From assembly GCA_003225495.1 (NCBI GenBank), contig QIAJ01000041.1, forward strand, positions 1 to 38,346: a DNA stretch of 38,346 bases, given 5' to 3'. Shown here piece after piece: positions 23,389-32,935 of the stretch. The notes under the pieces are model-generated. The model was not told the DNA's origin. It saw only the letters and a list, made by a program, of their open reading frames with translations, and did not search any database. Position 1 is the first letter of the stretch. Every line of letters begins with the position of its first letter. The position numbers and the translations under genes were made by a program. This DNA comes from Acidobacteriota bacterium. GTDB lineage: Bacteria; Acidobacteriota; Terriglobia; Terriglobales; Acidobacteriaceae.

Positions 23389-25896
23389 ATGATCGGCCAG
23401 ACGGTCTCACACTACCGCGTACTCGAGAAGCTCGGCGGCGGTGGTATGGGCGTTGTTTTCAAGGCCGAGGATACCAACCTTGGTCGTCCGGTTGCACTCA
23501 AGTTCCTGCCTGACGACGTCGCCCGCGATCCCCAGTCCATGGAGCGCTTCCGCCGCGAGGCGCGCGCCGCATCGGCGCTCAATCATCCCAATATCTGCAC
23601 AATCTATGACTTCGGCGAGCACGAGGGGCGCGCCTTCATCGTCATGGAATATCTGGACGGCATGACCTTGAAGCACCAGATCGCGGGCCGCCCGGTCGAT
23701 ACCGAGATTCTTCTCAGTCTGGCAATTGAGATCGCCGACGCACTTGATGCCGCGCATATCGAGGGCATCATTCATCGCGATATCAAGCCGGCCAATATCT
23801 TTGTGACGAAGCGCGGCCACGCCAAGATTCTTGACTTCGGACTGGCCAAGGTGACTTCCAGCGGGAGGCCTTCTGGCGCAAATGAGGCAACGATCGAGGC
23901 TACTGCGGGCGTCAGCATCGAGCACCTTACTAGTCCCGGTACGGCGGTGGGCACAGTCGCTTACATGTCCCCCGAGCAGGTACGGGGCAAGGATCTGGAC
24001 CCTCGCACCGACCTGTTTTCGTTTGGAGTGGTCCTCTATGAGATGGCGACCGGAATGTTGCCCTTTCGCGGTGACACTTCGGGCGTGATCTTTAATTCAA
24101 TCCTGGAACGCGCCCCCGCTCCGCCACTTCGGCTCAATCCTGATTTACCGCCGCGCCTTGAAGACCTTCTGAATCGGGCGCTAGAAAAAGACCGTGAGTT
24201 GCGCTTTCAGCACGCCTCCGAGATGCGATCGGAATTGATGAGGCTGCGCAGAGACACGGAATCGGGGCGAGCTGCAGTTGTGAGACCGGAAGACGATCCC
24301 GTTGCCGTTGCCAGCTCCTCGGCTTCCACTGCACGTCGAATCAGTACGTCATCCCAAAAGACTAAAACGGCCACTCCTGTCGACTCGACTCTTTCCAACT
24401 CGAAGATATTCTGGGCGATAGGCGTTTTGTTGCTTCTCGCTGTCATCGCGATTGCGCTCTGGCAAATCAGGAACCGTCCAGCATCTTCCTCCTCTGGATC
24501 CTCCACCCAAGCGACCGTCGCGGTACTTCCCTTCCAAAACATGAGCGCCGACAAGGACACAGATTTCTTGCGTCTCGCATTGCCCGACGAAATTGCCACC
24601 TCACTGAGTTACGTCCGCGCTCTTACAATTCGCCCATTCGCGACTACCAGCAAATACAACGCGGCGAACGTGGACCTGCAACAGGCAGGCCGCGAAATGC
24701 ATGTTACCGACATCGTGACCGGACATTATCTGAAGGAAGGAGACCAGCTTCAGATCACCCTGGAAGCCGTGGATGTCGAGAACAACCGCACCAAGTGGCG
24801 CGAGACCCTGAATGTAGGCGCCCTCGACATGATTGCCATGCGCGGACAGATCACCTCAAAGGTAAGGCAGGGCTTGGTTCCTGCGCTCGGCGCTGCCAGC
24901 GACAAACAGGAGACTGGCACCCGTCCACGAAATGAGGAGGCCTATGACCTGTACTTGCGTAGCGTCTCCATGCCCCACGATGCGGCCCCCAACAAGGAAG
25001 CCATCGCCATGCTGGAACGGGCGGTCGGCATCGATCCCAGTTATGCGCCGGCGTGGTCAGCGCTGGGCGTGCGCTATTACTACGATTCCAGATATGCAAA
25101 TGGTGGCCCCCAGGTGTTCCAGCGTTCGAACGCGGCCCTGGAACGCGCATTGACTCTCGACCCCAACCACGAAGTAGCAGCTGCCACGCTCATCACCAAC
25201 CGAACCGAGGAAGGCGCAATGGCGAAGGCATACACGGACGCGCTTGAAATGGTCCGGCGCCATCCCCAGAGTGCGCAGGCTCACTTTGCACTGGCCTATG
25301 TTCTTCGCTACGCAGGAATGACGAACGAGGCCGCCAAAGAGTGCGATACCGCGATCTCACTGGACCGCGGAGATTACCAACTGCGGTCGTGTTCCCTGGT
25401 CTTCGAACAGTTGGGTCAAACTGACAAAGCCCTCGACTTTATCCAGCTCGACAGGGGTTCGAACTGGACCGATCGGAATATTCCATTCCTTCTTCTGCGG
25501 GCTGGTAAGACGCAAGAAGCCATCGCCATTGCCAAAAGCCAACCTGGGGATGCCGGGGATAGCGGCAATCGGCAGGTCATTCCCGCATGTGTCGACCGCG
25601 CGTCGCGTCCAGATTGGTATCGGCTCGCACAGAAAGTGGAAGCCACCTTCAGCGTTGACCCCGATGGCGAGAATCAATACTTCTTTGGATCCTTCCTGGT
25701 CTTCTGTGGCGAGAAAGACATGGGCGTGCGACTGTTGAAGAACGCTATCGAGAAGCGGTATTGCTCGGTGACGCCATTGCAGATGGATCCCTTCCTGGTC
25801 AAGTTGCGCGGCACTCCCGAATTCGGCCCATTGGTCTCTGCAGCCAACCAGTGTCAGAACCGGTTTCGGAGGGAGACGAATCTGGCTGCGCACTGA
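23389..25896 (+). CDS. Ser/Thr protein kinase with TM, FlgO/TolB-like and TPR sensor region
   Basis: An 835-residue bacterial Hanks-type kinase. The glycine loop GGGGMGVV is at residues 16-23, the ATP lysine in ALKFLP (K38), the catalytic [10 protein letters not shown] near 128, DFGLAK near 148, and the activation-segment end [14 protein letters not shown] near 187-200. One TM helix (about residues 340-358, [18 protein letters not shown]) separates it from an extracytoplasmic part with a FlgO/TolB-N-like domain ([27 protein letters not shown]) and TPR-like repeats to about residue 800. It would phosphorylate cytoplasmic targets in response to an envelope signal. A cousin kinase lies at 26448 on the other strand. 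Start ATG has no clear Shine-Dalgarno sequence, but [15 protein letters not shown] is the family's usual opening. Confidence 0.93.
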   Translation: MIGQTVSHYRVLEKLGGGGMGVVFKAEDTNLGRPVALKFLPDDVARDPQSMERFRREARAASALNHPNICTIYDFGEHEGRAFIVMEYLDGMTLKHQIAGRPVDTEILLSLAIEIADALDAAHIEGIIHRDIKPANIFVTKRGHAKILDFGLAKVTSSGRPSGANEATIEATAGVSIEHLTSPGTAVGTVAYMSPEQVRGKDLDPRTDLFSFGVVLYEMATGMLPFRGDTSGVIFNSILERAPAPPLRLNPDLPPRLEDLLNRALEKDRELRFQHASEMRSELMRLRRDTESGRAAVVRPEDDPVAVASSSASTARRISTSSQKTKTATPVDSTLSNSKIFWAIGVLLLLAVIAIALWQIRNRPASSSSGSSTQATVAVLPFQNMSADKDTDFLRLALPDEIATSLSYVRALTIRPFATTSKYNAANVDLQQAGREMHVTDIVTGHYLKEGDQLQITLEAVDVENNRTKWRETLNVGALDMIAMRGQITSKVRQGLVPALGAASDKQETGTRPRNEEAYDLYLRSVSMPHDAAPNKEAIAMLERAVGIDPSYAPAWSALGVRYYYDSRYANGGPQVFQRSNAALERALTLDPNHEVAAATLITNRTEEGAMAKAYTDALEMVRRHPQSAQAHFALAYVLRYAGMTNEAAKECDTAISLDRGDYQLRSCSLVFEQLGQTDKALDFIQLDRGSNWTDRNIPFLLLRAGKTQEAIAIAKSQPGDAGDSGNRQVIPACVDRASRPDWYRLAQKVEATFSVDPDGENQYFFGSFLVFCGEKDMGVRLLKNAIEKRYCSVTPLQMDPFLVKLRGTPEFGPLVSAANQCQNRFRRETNLAAH

Positions 25897-26006
25897 GTGC
25901 TGCGCCGCCCTCGCCGTTCTGTCCCACTTTCGGTACCCTCAACTTGACTTTGCATCGCCCGGCCACCACAATTCCTCCCGTCTTATAGAGTGACGCAGGG
26001 GAGCAC

Positions 26007-26026
26007 GTACTCCTGAGAGAGAGTAC
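26007..26026 (+). promoter_or_regulatory. Inverted repeat just upstream of the lipoprotein start
   Basis: GTACTC (26007-26012) and GAGTAC (26021-26026) form a 6-bp stem with an 8-base loop that ends two bases before the ATG at 26029. The purine-rich GAGAGAGAG that must serve as ribosome binding site lies in the loop and right arm, so the hairpin could limit initiation. This is seen in sequence only; function is speculative. Confidence 0.35.
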
Positions 26027-26028
26027 AT

Positions 26029-26451
26029 ATGAGAGAGTTCAGAATTTGCGGTTACCTAGTGCTATTCGGCGCGCTGCTAAGTGCGGGCGGATGCAGCGGC
26101 GTAAATTCGTATCTCAAGAAAGGTCCGGAAAAGGCGACCAATACAGTCACCATCAACAATTGCAAGGCCGATCCGGATACAGCTCTGGTGCCGAAAGGCA
26201 GCACGCTGACATGGATGAATGATCCACTCGAATCTCCACCGCACGTTTACACGGTCAAGTTCCGCGGGAAGAAGCCGATCGCATCGATGACTGCGCCGAT
26301 CGGACAGGCTCAGGCGATAACCGGCGACTTCGCCTGCAGTTCCTTGGGCTGGATCAGCGTGAGCCACTGCATCTATCCGTATGACCTGATCCAGGATGGC
26401 ACCACGACTTGCCCCGATCCGGGCGTGCACGTCGGACCCGGCGGACCCTAG
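26029..26451 (+). CDS. Secreted lipoprotein, possibly cupredoxin-like
   Basis: A 140-residue protein with an N-terminal signal (YLVLFGALLSAGGC, lipid-attachment Cys at about residue 23). The mature part reads TVTINNCKADPDTALVPKGSTLTWMNDP, PHVYTVKFRGKKPI, and later FACSSLGWISVSHCIYPYDL, which recalls the beta-barrel and His/Cys pattern of cupredoxins, but a full ligand set cannot be assigned. It sits alone between two kinase genes, and its TAG stop interlocks with the stop of the convergent kinase at 26448. A 6-bp inverted repeat lies just before the ATG. Confidence 0.72.
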   Translation: MREFRICGYLVLFGALLSAGGCSGVNSYLKKGPEKATNTVTINNCKADPDTALVPKGSTLTWMNDPLESPPHVYTVKFRGKKPIASMTAPIGQAQAITGDFACSSLGWISVSHCIYPYDLIQDGTTTCPDPGVHVGPGGP

Positions 26452-29018
26452 CTCTTCGGCAGCAGGACGCGGTAGCGCGGATCGTCTTTCAGAGAATCGA
26501 AATCCGGCGTGTCGCGGATCACCGTACGCGAATAGCCGGCCGCCGCGGACTTTTCTAGAAAATCCAGCGTCCGAGCCTTGTCTCCAAAGTGGTTGTGCAG
26601 AATCGCGGCCCGGAACAAGACGTCGGGATCAGCCGGAGCAATTTCCAAAGCGCGTCCGATTCGATTTTGCGCCTGCCGCTGATCGTCGAGTATCGCGTAG
26701 TAATCCGCGATGAACGCAAGCGTGGACGAGTCCTTAGGGTTCACTTCCAGCCGCGGCCCCGCCAGCTCAATCGCTTTGCGGTACGCATTCAGTCCCTCAG
26801 ATCGGCGCGATGGAATCTGCACCAGAGTGTCGCCAAGATTGCCCCAGTTCAGCCAGTCCTTCGGATCGATCTTCAAAGCTTCCTGCAAGTTGTCGGCTGA
26901 TTCCTGGTAGCGCCGCATATAGAAGTAGCAAGCCCCGAGGTTTCCGTACGCCTCATACGTTGGCCGCAGACTAATAGACTGCTTCAGGTTTTCAACTCCT
27001 GCCTGGTACTGCCCGATATAAAGATACGTGGCGCCCAGGTTTGAGTAATCCCGAAAATTCATCGGAGCCCGCTTGATAGCCTCCTTGAACATTCCCTCGG
27101 CTTCCGAATACCGGGCCCGATTGAAATAGAATGTCCCAAAAGTGCTGTAGACCGCCCAGTGGTTAGGACGCAACGCAATCGCTTTACGGTAAGCATCTTC
27201 CGCCGCTGAGTCCTTCCCTTGCTTCTGATAAGCATCGGCCAGAAGCCGTAACGTCTCGTCGCTGGTATGGTCGAGGTCAAGTGAGCGCTGGAATTGCTCC
27301 ACCGCTTCCTGATAGTTTCCCGTGGAGTAGTCAACGTTGCCCAGACATGTGTGGCCTTCCGCCAGCTGCGGAGTAATCGCCAACGCCTTCTCGCATTGCG
27401 CTCGGGCTTTCCCGATCCAGTCTTTGCCCCGATTCTTCCATTGGAAACCGGCATTGAAAGCCAGCCCCATGGCCGCGTAGGCCGGAGCATAGTTCTTGTC
27501 GATGGCAACCGCCCGCTCGAATTGAGCGATCGCGCTCTCAATGTTGTCCGGCCGCTGGTAGTCGTCCAGATATCCCCGCCCGCGCAAGTAGAAATCGTAA
27601 GCGGCGGGCTTGGTTTCGAGGCGGCCCTGCACAGATTGCCGTCGTGCCGGATCGACCTCCGTCGGCAATTTTTCCAGCACTTCCGCGAACAGGTTGTCCT
27701 GCAGTCCAAAAATATCGTCGGCATTCCCTGTCACGGTGTTGGCGGCGATCTGAGTATGCGTGCGCGGATCGACCAGGCTCCAGGTGATGCGAATCCGCGA
27801 GCCATCCTGCTGCAAGCTGCCTTCGAGCACCAGGTCAGTCCCGAACTCCCTGCGAGCTTGATCCGAAGTTCGCACTCCCTGTGCAATTAACTCGCGCGTC
27901 GAAACCAGTTGCAGGTGCCCGCCATCAACCGCCTGCACAAGTTTTGCCGTGACTGTCTCGGTGAGACCTAGTCCAAGAGCGTTGGTCGGTGCATCGTTCG
28001 CCACCGACTCGAACGGCAGAACCGCCATCATTCTTTGTTCCGGTAAAGACTCGCCTGATGGATGAACCCTCCACCAGATTCCCGCCCCGAGTAGCGCCAC
28101 CACAACCAATGCCAGCGCCCAGCGTCCCCAATTCGCCGAAGGCGCTGGCTTGGGATGAATTGGCATCGTCCCGGTCGCGAGATTCGCGAGGTCAATCCGA
28201 AGATCGCCTGCCGACTGGTAGCGCTCTTTCGGATCCTTTTGCAACGCGCGCAAAATCACACGTTCGAGACCGTCGCTGATCTTAGGATTCGCTTCCCGCG
28301 GCGGCACGGGTCTCTGTTCGATGATGGCCGCGATAAGTTGTGTCCCCGTCAAATCGCCGAAGGGCCGCTTGCCTGTGGACATCTCATACAACACAGCGCC
28401 AGCCGACCAAACGTCCGCGCGCGCATCCGGCTTCTGACCCTTAATCTGTTCCGGGGCCATGTACGGCAGTGTTCCCGCGTCGGAATACGTGTCAGTGAGA
28501 GGCGCCGTGACAGTCGCCTCGGTTTCGGTTTTCAGCAGGTAAGCGAGTCCGAAATCCAGAATCTTCAGCCGCCCTTCAGGAGTGACTTTTACGTTACTCG
28601 GCTTCAGATCGCGATGAATCACGCCTTCCCGGTGGGCCGCTTCCAATCCCGAAGCGAGCTGCTTGCCGAGTTGCAGGATTTCGTTCTCAGGCAATGCCCT
28701 GCCCGCAAGTTTCACCTCCAACGTCAAACCCGGGACAAATTCGGTCACCAGATAGTCGATACCACTGGCGTGGCCAAAATCGAACGCCATCGCCACCTGT
28801 GGATCGATGATCTTGGCAAGACTGAGCGCTTCGCGGCGAAACTGGCGGCGCGCCGGATCACTCAACAACGCGAGCCCGGGAAGGATTTTCAGAGCGACGT
28901 CGCGGTCGAGTTGTTCATCGCGGGCGCGAAACACAACTCCCATGCCCCCGGCACCGACTTGTTCGACGATGCGGTAGTGACCCAGCACCTGCCCAACCAA
29001 GGGCGCGGAGACCGTCAT
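26448..29018 (-). CDS. Ser/Thr protein kinase with TM, FlgO/TolB-like and TPR sensor region
   Basis: An 856-residue Hanks-type kinase. Glycine loop GAGGMGVVF at residues 22-30, ATP lysine in ALKILPG (K44), HRDLKPSNVKV near 133-143, DFGLAYLL near 152, and GTLPYMAPEQIKGQKPDARADVWSAGAVLYEM. A TM helix (WALALVVVALLGAGIWW) follows a Pro-rich linker, then a FlgO/TolB-N-like MMAVLPFESVANDAPTNALGLGLTETVTAKL and about eight TPR motifs (for example AIAQFERAVAIDKNYAPAYAAMGLAF). The overall plan equals the kinase at 23389 but sequences differ, so they are paralogues rather than a recent duplication. The gene is convergent with the lipoprotein gene, sharing a CTAG at their ends. Confidence 0.92.
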   Translation of the reverse strand: MTVSAPLVGQVLGHYRIVEQVGAGGMGVVFRARDEQLDRDVALKILPGLALLSDPARRQFRREALSLAKIIDPQVAMAFDFGHASGIDYLVTEFVPGLTLEVKLAGRALPENEILQLGKQLASGLEAAHREGVIHRDLKPSNVKVTPEGRLKILDFGLAYLLKTETEATVTAPLTDTYSDAGTLPYMAPEQIKGQKPDARADVWSAGAVLYEMSTGKRPFGDLTGTQLIAAIIEQRPVPPREANPKISDGLERVILRALQKDPKERYQSAGDLRIDLANLATGTMPIHPKPAPSANWGRWALALVVVALLGAGIWWRVHPSGESLPEQRMMAVLPFESVANDAPTNALGLGLTETVTAKLVQAVDGGHLQLVSTRELIAQGVRTSDQARREFGTDLVLEGSLQQDGSRIRITWSLVDPRTHTQIAANTVTGNADDIFGLQDNLFAEVLEKLPTEVDPARRQSVQGRLETKPAAYDFYLRGRGYLDDYQRPDNIESAIAQFERAVAIDKNYAPAYAAMGLAFNAGFQWKNRGKDWIGKARAQCEKALAITPQLAEGHTCLGNVDYSTGNYQEAVEQFQRSLDLDHTSDETLRLLADAYQKQGKDSAAEDAYRKAIALRPNHWAVYSTFGTFYFNRARYSEAEGMFKEAIKRAPMNFRDYSNLGATYLYIGQYQAGVENLKQSISLRPTYEAYGNLGACYFYMRRYQESADNLQEALKIDPKDWLNWGNLGDTLVQIPSRRSEGLNAYRKAIELAGPRLEVNPKDSSTLAFIADYYAILDDQRQAQNRIGRALEIAPADPDVLFRAAILHNHFGDKARTLDFLEKSAAAGYSRTVIRDTPDFDSLKDDPRYRVLLPKS

Positions 29019-29181
29019 CAGCGGATACTAGGCTGGCCCACTGCAAACGTCAATTAGCATCGCCTGCGTTGTTCATTGGATTGAGAGATGCCTCTCCCTG
29101 TGCCTCCTTGTTCTCTCTGCCTAATAACAGAGACTCATGGTCACAAGGACTCGAAGAACACCGAAAGGGCGGGCCGTCTAC

Positions 29182-29697
29182 CTATTCAGAATCCTTCGAC
29201 TTCATCCCCGCGCCTTCCAGCATCCGCCGCAATGATCGTTCTCCACCCGCTCCGCGTTGCGTATCGACAATTTTTCCTTCACGATCGACAACCACATAAA
29301 TAGGATAGGAATTCGCGGCATACATCGCTGCCAGATTAGTATCGCCAGTCAGCACGATCCGGCACTTTCGCGGATGCTCCTTCAAATACTCCAGCACTTT
29401 CTTCTTGGACTCCGCAACATCGACGGCGAGTACGACCAATCCTTTGTCCGCGAACTCCATGGTGATGTCGTTCACGAGGGATTCTTCACTCTTGCAGTAC
29501 GGACACCACGTGGTCCAGAACTCGAACAGGACCACTTTTCCTTTCACGGATTCATTCGTGAACTGCTCGCCTTCGAGAGTCTTCGCATGAAAGCGAGGCG
29601 CCGCCTCGCGGTCGTCGGATTGCGCAAACAATAGTGAGGACATCAGGACAAAAAGAGTGGAGAACCGTCGACTAAGTAACACGAAGTGCGCGCGCAT
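29182..29697 (-). CDS. TlpA/thioredoxin-like secreted redoxin
   Basis: A 171-residue protein from ATG 29697 with an N-terminal signal sequence (FVLLSRRFSTLFVLMSSLLFAQS). The thioredoxin fold shows PRFHAKTLEGEQFT, KGKVVLFEFWTTWCPYCKSEE with redox cysteines C65 and C68, LVVLAVDVAESKKKV and the cis-Pro region ANSYPIYVVVDREGKIV. It probably reduces or maintains thiols in the periplasm, for instance in cytochrome or envelope-protein maturation; the partner is unknown. A longer TTG start at 29727 is possible but adds residues before the signal. It stands alone downstream of the kinase promoter side and may be monocistronic. Confidence 0.83.
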   Translation of the reverse strand: MRAHFVLLSRRFSTLFVLMSSLLFAQSDDREAAPRFHAKTLEGEQFTNESVKGKVVLFEFWTTWCPYCKSEESLVNDITMEFADKGLVVLAVDVAESKKKVLEYLKEHPRKCRIVLTGDTNLAAMYAANSYPIYVVVDREGKIVDTQRGAGGERSLRRMLEGAGMKSKDSE

Positions 29698-29746
29698 GCG
29701 CGGAACTATAACATGACTATCAGACAATAGTTACAGAAACAGAAAT

Positions 29747-29772
29747 GCGAGGCAGACCCGTGTCTGCCTCGC
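29747..29772 (-). terminator. Perfect 11-bp hairpin terminator
   Basis: GCGAGGCAGAC (29747-29757) pairs perfectly with GTCTGCCTCGC (29762-29772) around a 4-base loop. It lies about 18 bases past the stop of the minus-strand gene at 29791, and the minus strand continues ATTTCTGTTTCTGT, a T-rich tail. This is a convincing intrinsic terminator for that gene. Confidence 0.85.
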
Positions 29773-29790
29773 GATGGTGAGATTACATTT

Positions 29791-30450
29791 TTACGGATTG
29801 CAGGTTCCATTGTTGTTAGGATCTGTGCAAAGCGGGCCAAGATCGGTCTGCGCGTCGGGTACGCTGATCATGGCCAATGGACCGGCCTTGTGCTCGCCAT
29901 TGAAGGGCGTTGGGTGCGTGACATCGAACGTACATCCGTTCTTGTTGGCATCATGGGGGTCGTTGAACCAGAAGCCAACGTGAAAGGTATTGGTGGGCGC
30001 CAACCCTGCATCCGGATCAAACCCGAAAATCTGGTCGAGCAGGATGGTCTTAATATTGGCCTTGAAGTGTCCCAGACCATTCGCTTGCAGGTCGCTCTGA
30101 TACCACGCCATGCCGAAGCTGCCACCGAAATTCGGGTCGACACTCCCGTTCGCCAGCAGATTGCTGCGCTGGATTGTGAACATGTCGAAAGCGAGGTGTG
30201 GCCGGATGTTGTTGGCCTCGATGGTGAGAGTGTCAGCACGGGGTCCTCTCTTCACCGTCACGTGAGCTGTGGGCGCTGGCCCGCCCGCGACTCCCAGGCA
30301 TGCGGCGAATTTCGGGTTCACGTGCAGGTCGAACTGGATGAGGTTCACTTGTGCGGACACGGCCTGAGCTGCAAGCAGAAACAGGGCCGCGCTCGTTGAA
30401 AGAATCAGCTTGGTCAAGGATAGTCTGGTGATTGTGGCGAAACGAGTCAT
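29791..30450 (-). CDS. Secreted protein of unknown function
   Basis: A 219-residue protein with a clear signal peptide (LTKLILSTSAALFLLAAQAVSAQ, cleavage after AQA/SAQ). The mature part contains NLIQFDLHVNPKFAACLGV, TAHVTVKRGPRADTLTIEANNIRPHLAFDMFTIQRS, GSFGMAWYQSDLQANGLGHFKANIKTILLDQIFGFD and FHVGFWFNDPHDANKNGCTF, and it ends DLGPLCTDPNNNGTCNP. Four cysteines could form disulfides. I do not recognise a family; a beta-rich extracellular domain is likely. AAGGAG sits about 10 bases upstream of the ATG, and a strong terminator follows, so it is probably transcribed alone. Confidence 0.75.
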   Translation of the reverse strand: MTRFATITRLSLTKLILSTSAALFLLAAQAVSAQVNLIQFDLHVNPKFAACLGVAGGPAPTAHVTVKRGPRADTLTIEANNIRPHLAFDMFTIQRSNLLANGSVDPNFGGSFGMAWYQSDLQANGLGHFKANIKTILLDQIFGFDPDAGLAPTNTFHVGFWFNDPHDANKNGCTFDVTHPTPFNGEHKAGPLAMISVPDAQTDLGPLCTDPNNNGTCNP

Positions 30451-30700
30451 TGCTGGTTTTCTCCTTAAAAGTTGAGGATTCTGTGCAAACTTTTGCAGTT
30501 CGCTTTATTCGGGGGGGAAAGCTGACCGCAGTTCGTACCCCAATCTTGCTCCGACTCTCCCCGCGCTCTACAATCTCGTTCCAGTCGGTTCAGGGCTACT
30601 GGCTCGGTAGCAACGCCACCCTAGCCGCGGTGCTCGGCGAAGTCATAAGGGCGTCAAAGGAAAATTGCAAAAGAAATCCAAATTTGTTCCAAATGCTGCT

Positions 30701-32644
30701 ATGGCATTGGATCCAAAGCTCGCTTATGAGTTCGGGGGATTTCTTCTTGACCCTGGCCAGCGTCTGCTCCTGCATCAGGGAAAGCCGGTTTCGCTCACGC
30801 CAAAGGCTTTTGAGCTTCTCGTTTTTCTGCTGGAAAAAGGCGGACAACTGTTGACTAAAGACGAATTGATGCGAAAGCTTTGGCCCGACAGTTTTGTGGA
30901 AGAAGCTAACCTGACTGTGAACGTCTCAGCACTGCGCAAAGCGCTGGGCGACAGCCATGATGGACAACAGTTTATCGAGACCGTCCCGAAACATGGCTAT
31001 CGATTCACTGCCGCCGTGACTGAGGTGAGGAAAGAGGATCAGCCCGCCAAGCGATCGAAGATTGCGGTACTGCAGCCGGTCGGCGGTTCGCCGGATGCAG
31101 TGAGTGCGGTCCCATTGGAAAAACGGGCGGCCAGAATGCCAGTTTCTTCTCGCTCACGCCTGCTGGGAATTATCTTTCTGGTTTTGGGAATCGTTCTTGC
31201 CGGGGTCGGGTACTCTACATACCGTCACCGATCTGCAAGGAAGCAGCCAATGGCAGTGCGCCGGCGGCTTGCCATTCTCCCCTTCCAGAATCTCCGGCAC
31301 GACCCCGACAGCGACTTCCTCGGCTACTCTCTGGCCGATGCGGTCATTACGAAACTCGGATATGTCCAGGCATTACACGTGAGACCGTCCTACGCGATCG
31401 CGAAGTATCGCACCGGAACGATTGAAATTCCCAAGGTGGCCGCGGAGTTGAATGTGGACAACCTGCTTATGGGTAATTTTATTCGAGACGGGGATGACCT
31501 CCGGATTACGTGCCAGCTCGTTGAAGCCACATCGCAAAACATTCTCTGGAAAGGCGCGTTCGACCTGAAGTATGACAAGTTGCTGACCGTTCACGACAAC
31601 GTTGCGCAGGAAATCATCAAAGGAATGGAGCTGAACCTTTCACCCTCGGAAGCGGAAAAACTCAAGCCCGATCAGCCCATCAATCCGATCGCCTATGAAT
31701 ACTTCTTGCGCGGCGTGGATCTCTATTCCCGTGACGTGTTCCCGGTTGCGGTCAAAATGCTGGAAAAATCCGCTGAGATCGAACCCAACTACGCATTGAC
31801 ATGGGCGTACCTCGGACGATCCTACAATGCGAGCGCTTCCTTTGAGTTCGGCGGACGCGAGCACTACACAAAAGCCCAGTCCGCTTTCGAGAAGGCGCTC
31901 GCGCTGGAACCGGCGCAGATTGACACCCGAATATATCTCGCAAATTTCTTCACCGATACGGGACATGCCGAAGAGGCCGTGCCCCTGTTGCGGGAGGCTC
32001 TCAAGACCAATCCCAACAGCGCAGAGGTACATTGGGAACTGGGATACGCGTACCGCTTCGCGGGCATGTTGCAGCAATCGCTGGCCGAATGTCAGCATGC
32101 CCGTGAACTGGATCCCCTCGTCAAACTTAATAACTCTGCGCTCAATACTTATCTGTACCTTGGGCAGTACGACAAATTTCTACAAAGCTTGCCGGTAATG
32201 GATGAAACAGCCTTCACACTCTTCTACCGCGGCTTCGCCGAATACCACAAGAAAAACTGGCAAACTGCCCAACGCGACTTTGATCACGCGTTTGAGCTCG
32301 ATCCGTCGCTCCTTCAGGCGCAAGTCGGAAAAGCGCTCAGCAATGCGATCGCAAATCAGCCTGCGAAAGGTCTGCAAATCCTGCATGAGGCCGAAAACAA
32401 AATTAAGGAACGGGGCGTGGGCGATTCAGAGGCGATTTATAAAATTGCAGAAGCCTATGCCGTTCTCGGAGATCGCGCGTCGGCTACTCGAGTTCTGGGG
32501 TACAGTATCGAGCACGGTTTTTTTGCCTATCCATATTTCATCTCCGACCCGCTGCTCGCGGCCCTGCATGACGAACCAGAATTTTCGCGCCTGATGAAAA
32601 TGGCGGAGCGACGCCATCAGGCATTTCAGAAAGCATTCTTTTGA
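30701..32644 (+). CDS. CadC-like winged-helix regulator with TM, FlgO-like and TPR region
   Basis: A 647-residue membrane-bound regulator. An OmpR/CadC-type winged helix occupies the N-terminus (YEFGGFLLDPGQRLLLHQGKPVSLTPKAFELLVFLLEKGG, LLTKDELMRKLWPDSFVEEANLTVNVSALRKALGD, QFIETVPKHGYRF). A TM helix follows (LLGIIFLVLGIVLAGVGYSTY), then a FlgO-like RRRLAILPFQNLRHDPDSDFLGYSLADAVITKL domain and TPR repeats. Such proteins bind DNA from the membrane in response to envelope signals. ATG 30701 (MALDPK) is chosen because the conserved domain begins right after it; a TTG at 30665 with AAAGGA close upstream is an alternative that adds 12 residues. The 30451-30664 gap carries no gene. Confidence 0.88.
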   Translation: MALDPKLAYEFGGFLLDPGQRLLLHQGKPVSLTPKAFELLVFLLEKGGQLLTKDELMRKLWPDSFVEEANLTVNVSALRKALGDSHDGQQFIETVPKHGYRFTAAVTEVRKEDQPAKRSKIAVLQPVGGSPDAVSAVPLEKRAARMPVSSRSRLLGIIFLVLGIVLAGVGYSTYRHRSARKQPMAVRRRLAILPFQNLRHDPDSDFLGYSLADAVITKLGYVQALHVRPSYAIAKYRTGTIEIPKVAAELNVDNLLMGNFIRDGDDLRITCQLVEATSQNILWKGAFDLKYDKLLTVHDNVAQEIIKGMELNLSPSEAEKLKPDQPINPIAYEYFLRGVDLYSRDVFPVAVKMLEKSAEIEPNYALTWAYLGRSYNASASFEFGGREHYTKAQSAFEKALALEPAQIDTRIYLANFFTDTGHAEEAVPLLREALKTNPNSAEVHWELGYAYRFAGMLQQSLAECQHARELDPLVKLNNSALNTYLYLGQYDKFLQSLPVMDETAFTLFYRGFAEYHKKNWQTAQRDFDHAFELDPSLLQAQVGKALSNAIANQPAKGLQILHEAENKIKERGVGDSEAIYKIAEAYAVLGDRASATRVLGYSIEHGFFAYPYFISDPLLAALHDEPEFSRLMKMAERRHQAFQKAFF

Positions 32645-32662
32645 GATTGCTCGTCGCGCACC

Positions 32663-32935
32663 TCAGGACGAGGCGTCGTCCCTCCGCCACGAACGCAAGT
32701 TGATTCCATATAAGACGATGCAGAATAGGTTGGCGGGAATAAACCCTGTTTGCGATGTCTGCGCAGCAATCACACAAATGATGACGCTGTTCGCAGCCGC
32801 CAGAACCCAGCCTTCCCAGATTCTGCGTCCAACCAGGATTGTGGAAATGACGGTGAGCACACACGACAGATAATCGAGCCGCAACACAGATGACAACCCC
32901 CTAAAGAGAATTGTCGTCGACTTTTGTGGGGCCAT
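32663..32935 (-). CDS. Small membrane protein, weakly PnuC-like
   Basis: A 90-residue protein with about three TM segments (LDYLSCVLTVISTILVGRRIWEGW, VLAAANSVIICVIAAQ, TGFIPANLFCIVLYGINLRSWRR). The arrangement LDxLSxxLTVISTxLVGRRxWxGW and NxFCIxLYxxNxRxWRR resembles one unit of nicotinamide-mononucleotide transporter-like folds, but the protein is too short for PnuC itself. Convergent with the regulator at 30701, with 18 bases between their stops. Function unknown. Confidence 0.68.
   Translation of the reverse strand: MAPQKSTTILFRGLSSVLRLDYLSCVLTVISTILVGRRIWEGWVLAAANSVIICVIAAQTSQTGFIPANLFCIVLYGINLRSWRRDDASS

Noticed and set aside
28155-29057. 300-codon plus-strand open frame
   Set aside because: It lies opposite the kinase domain at 26448-29018, which has every Hanks motif; the plus-strand translation has no recognisable feature.
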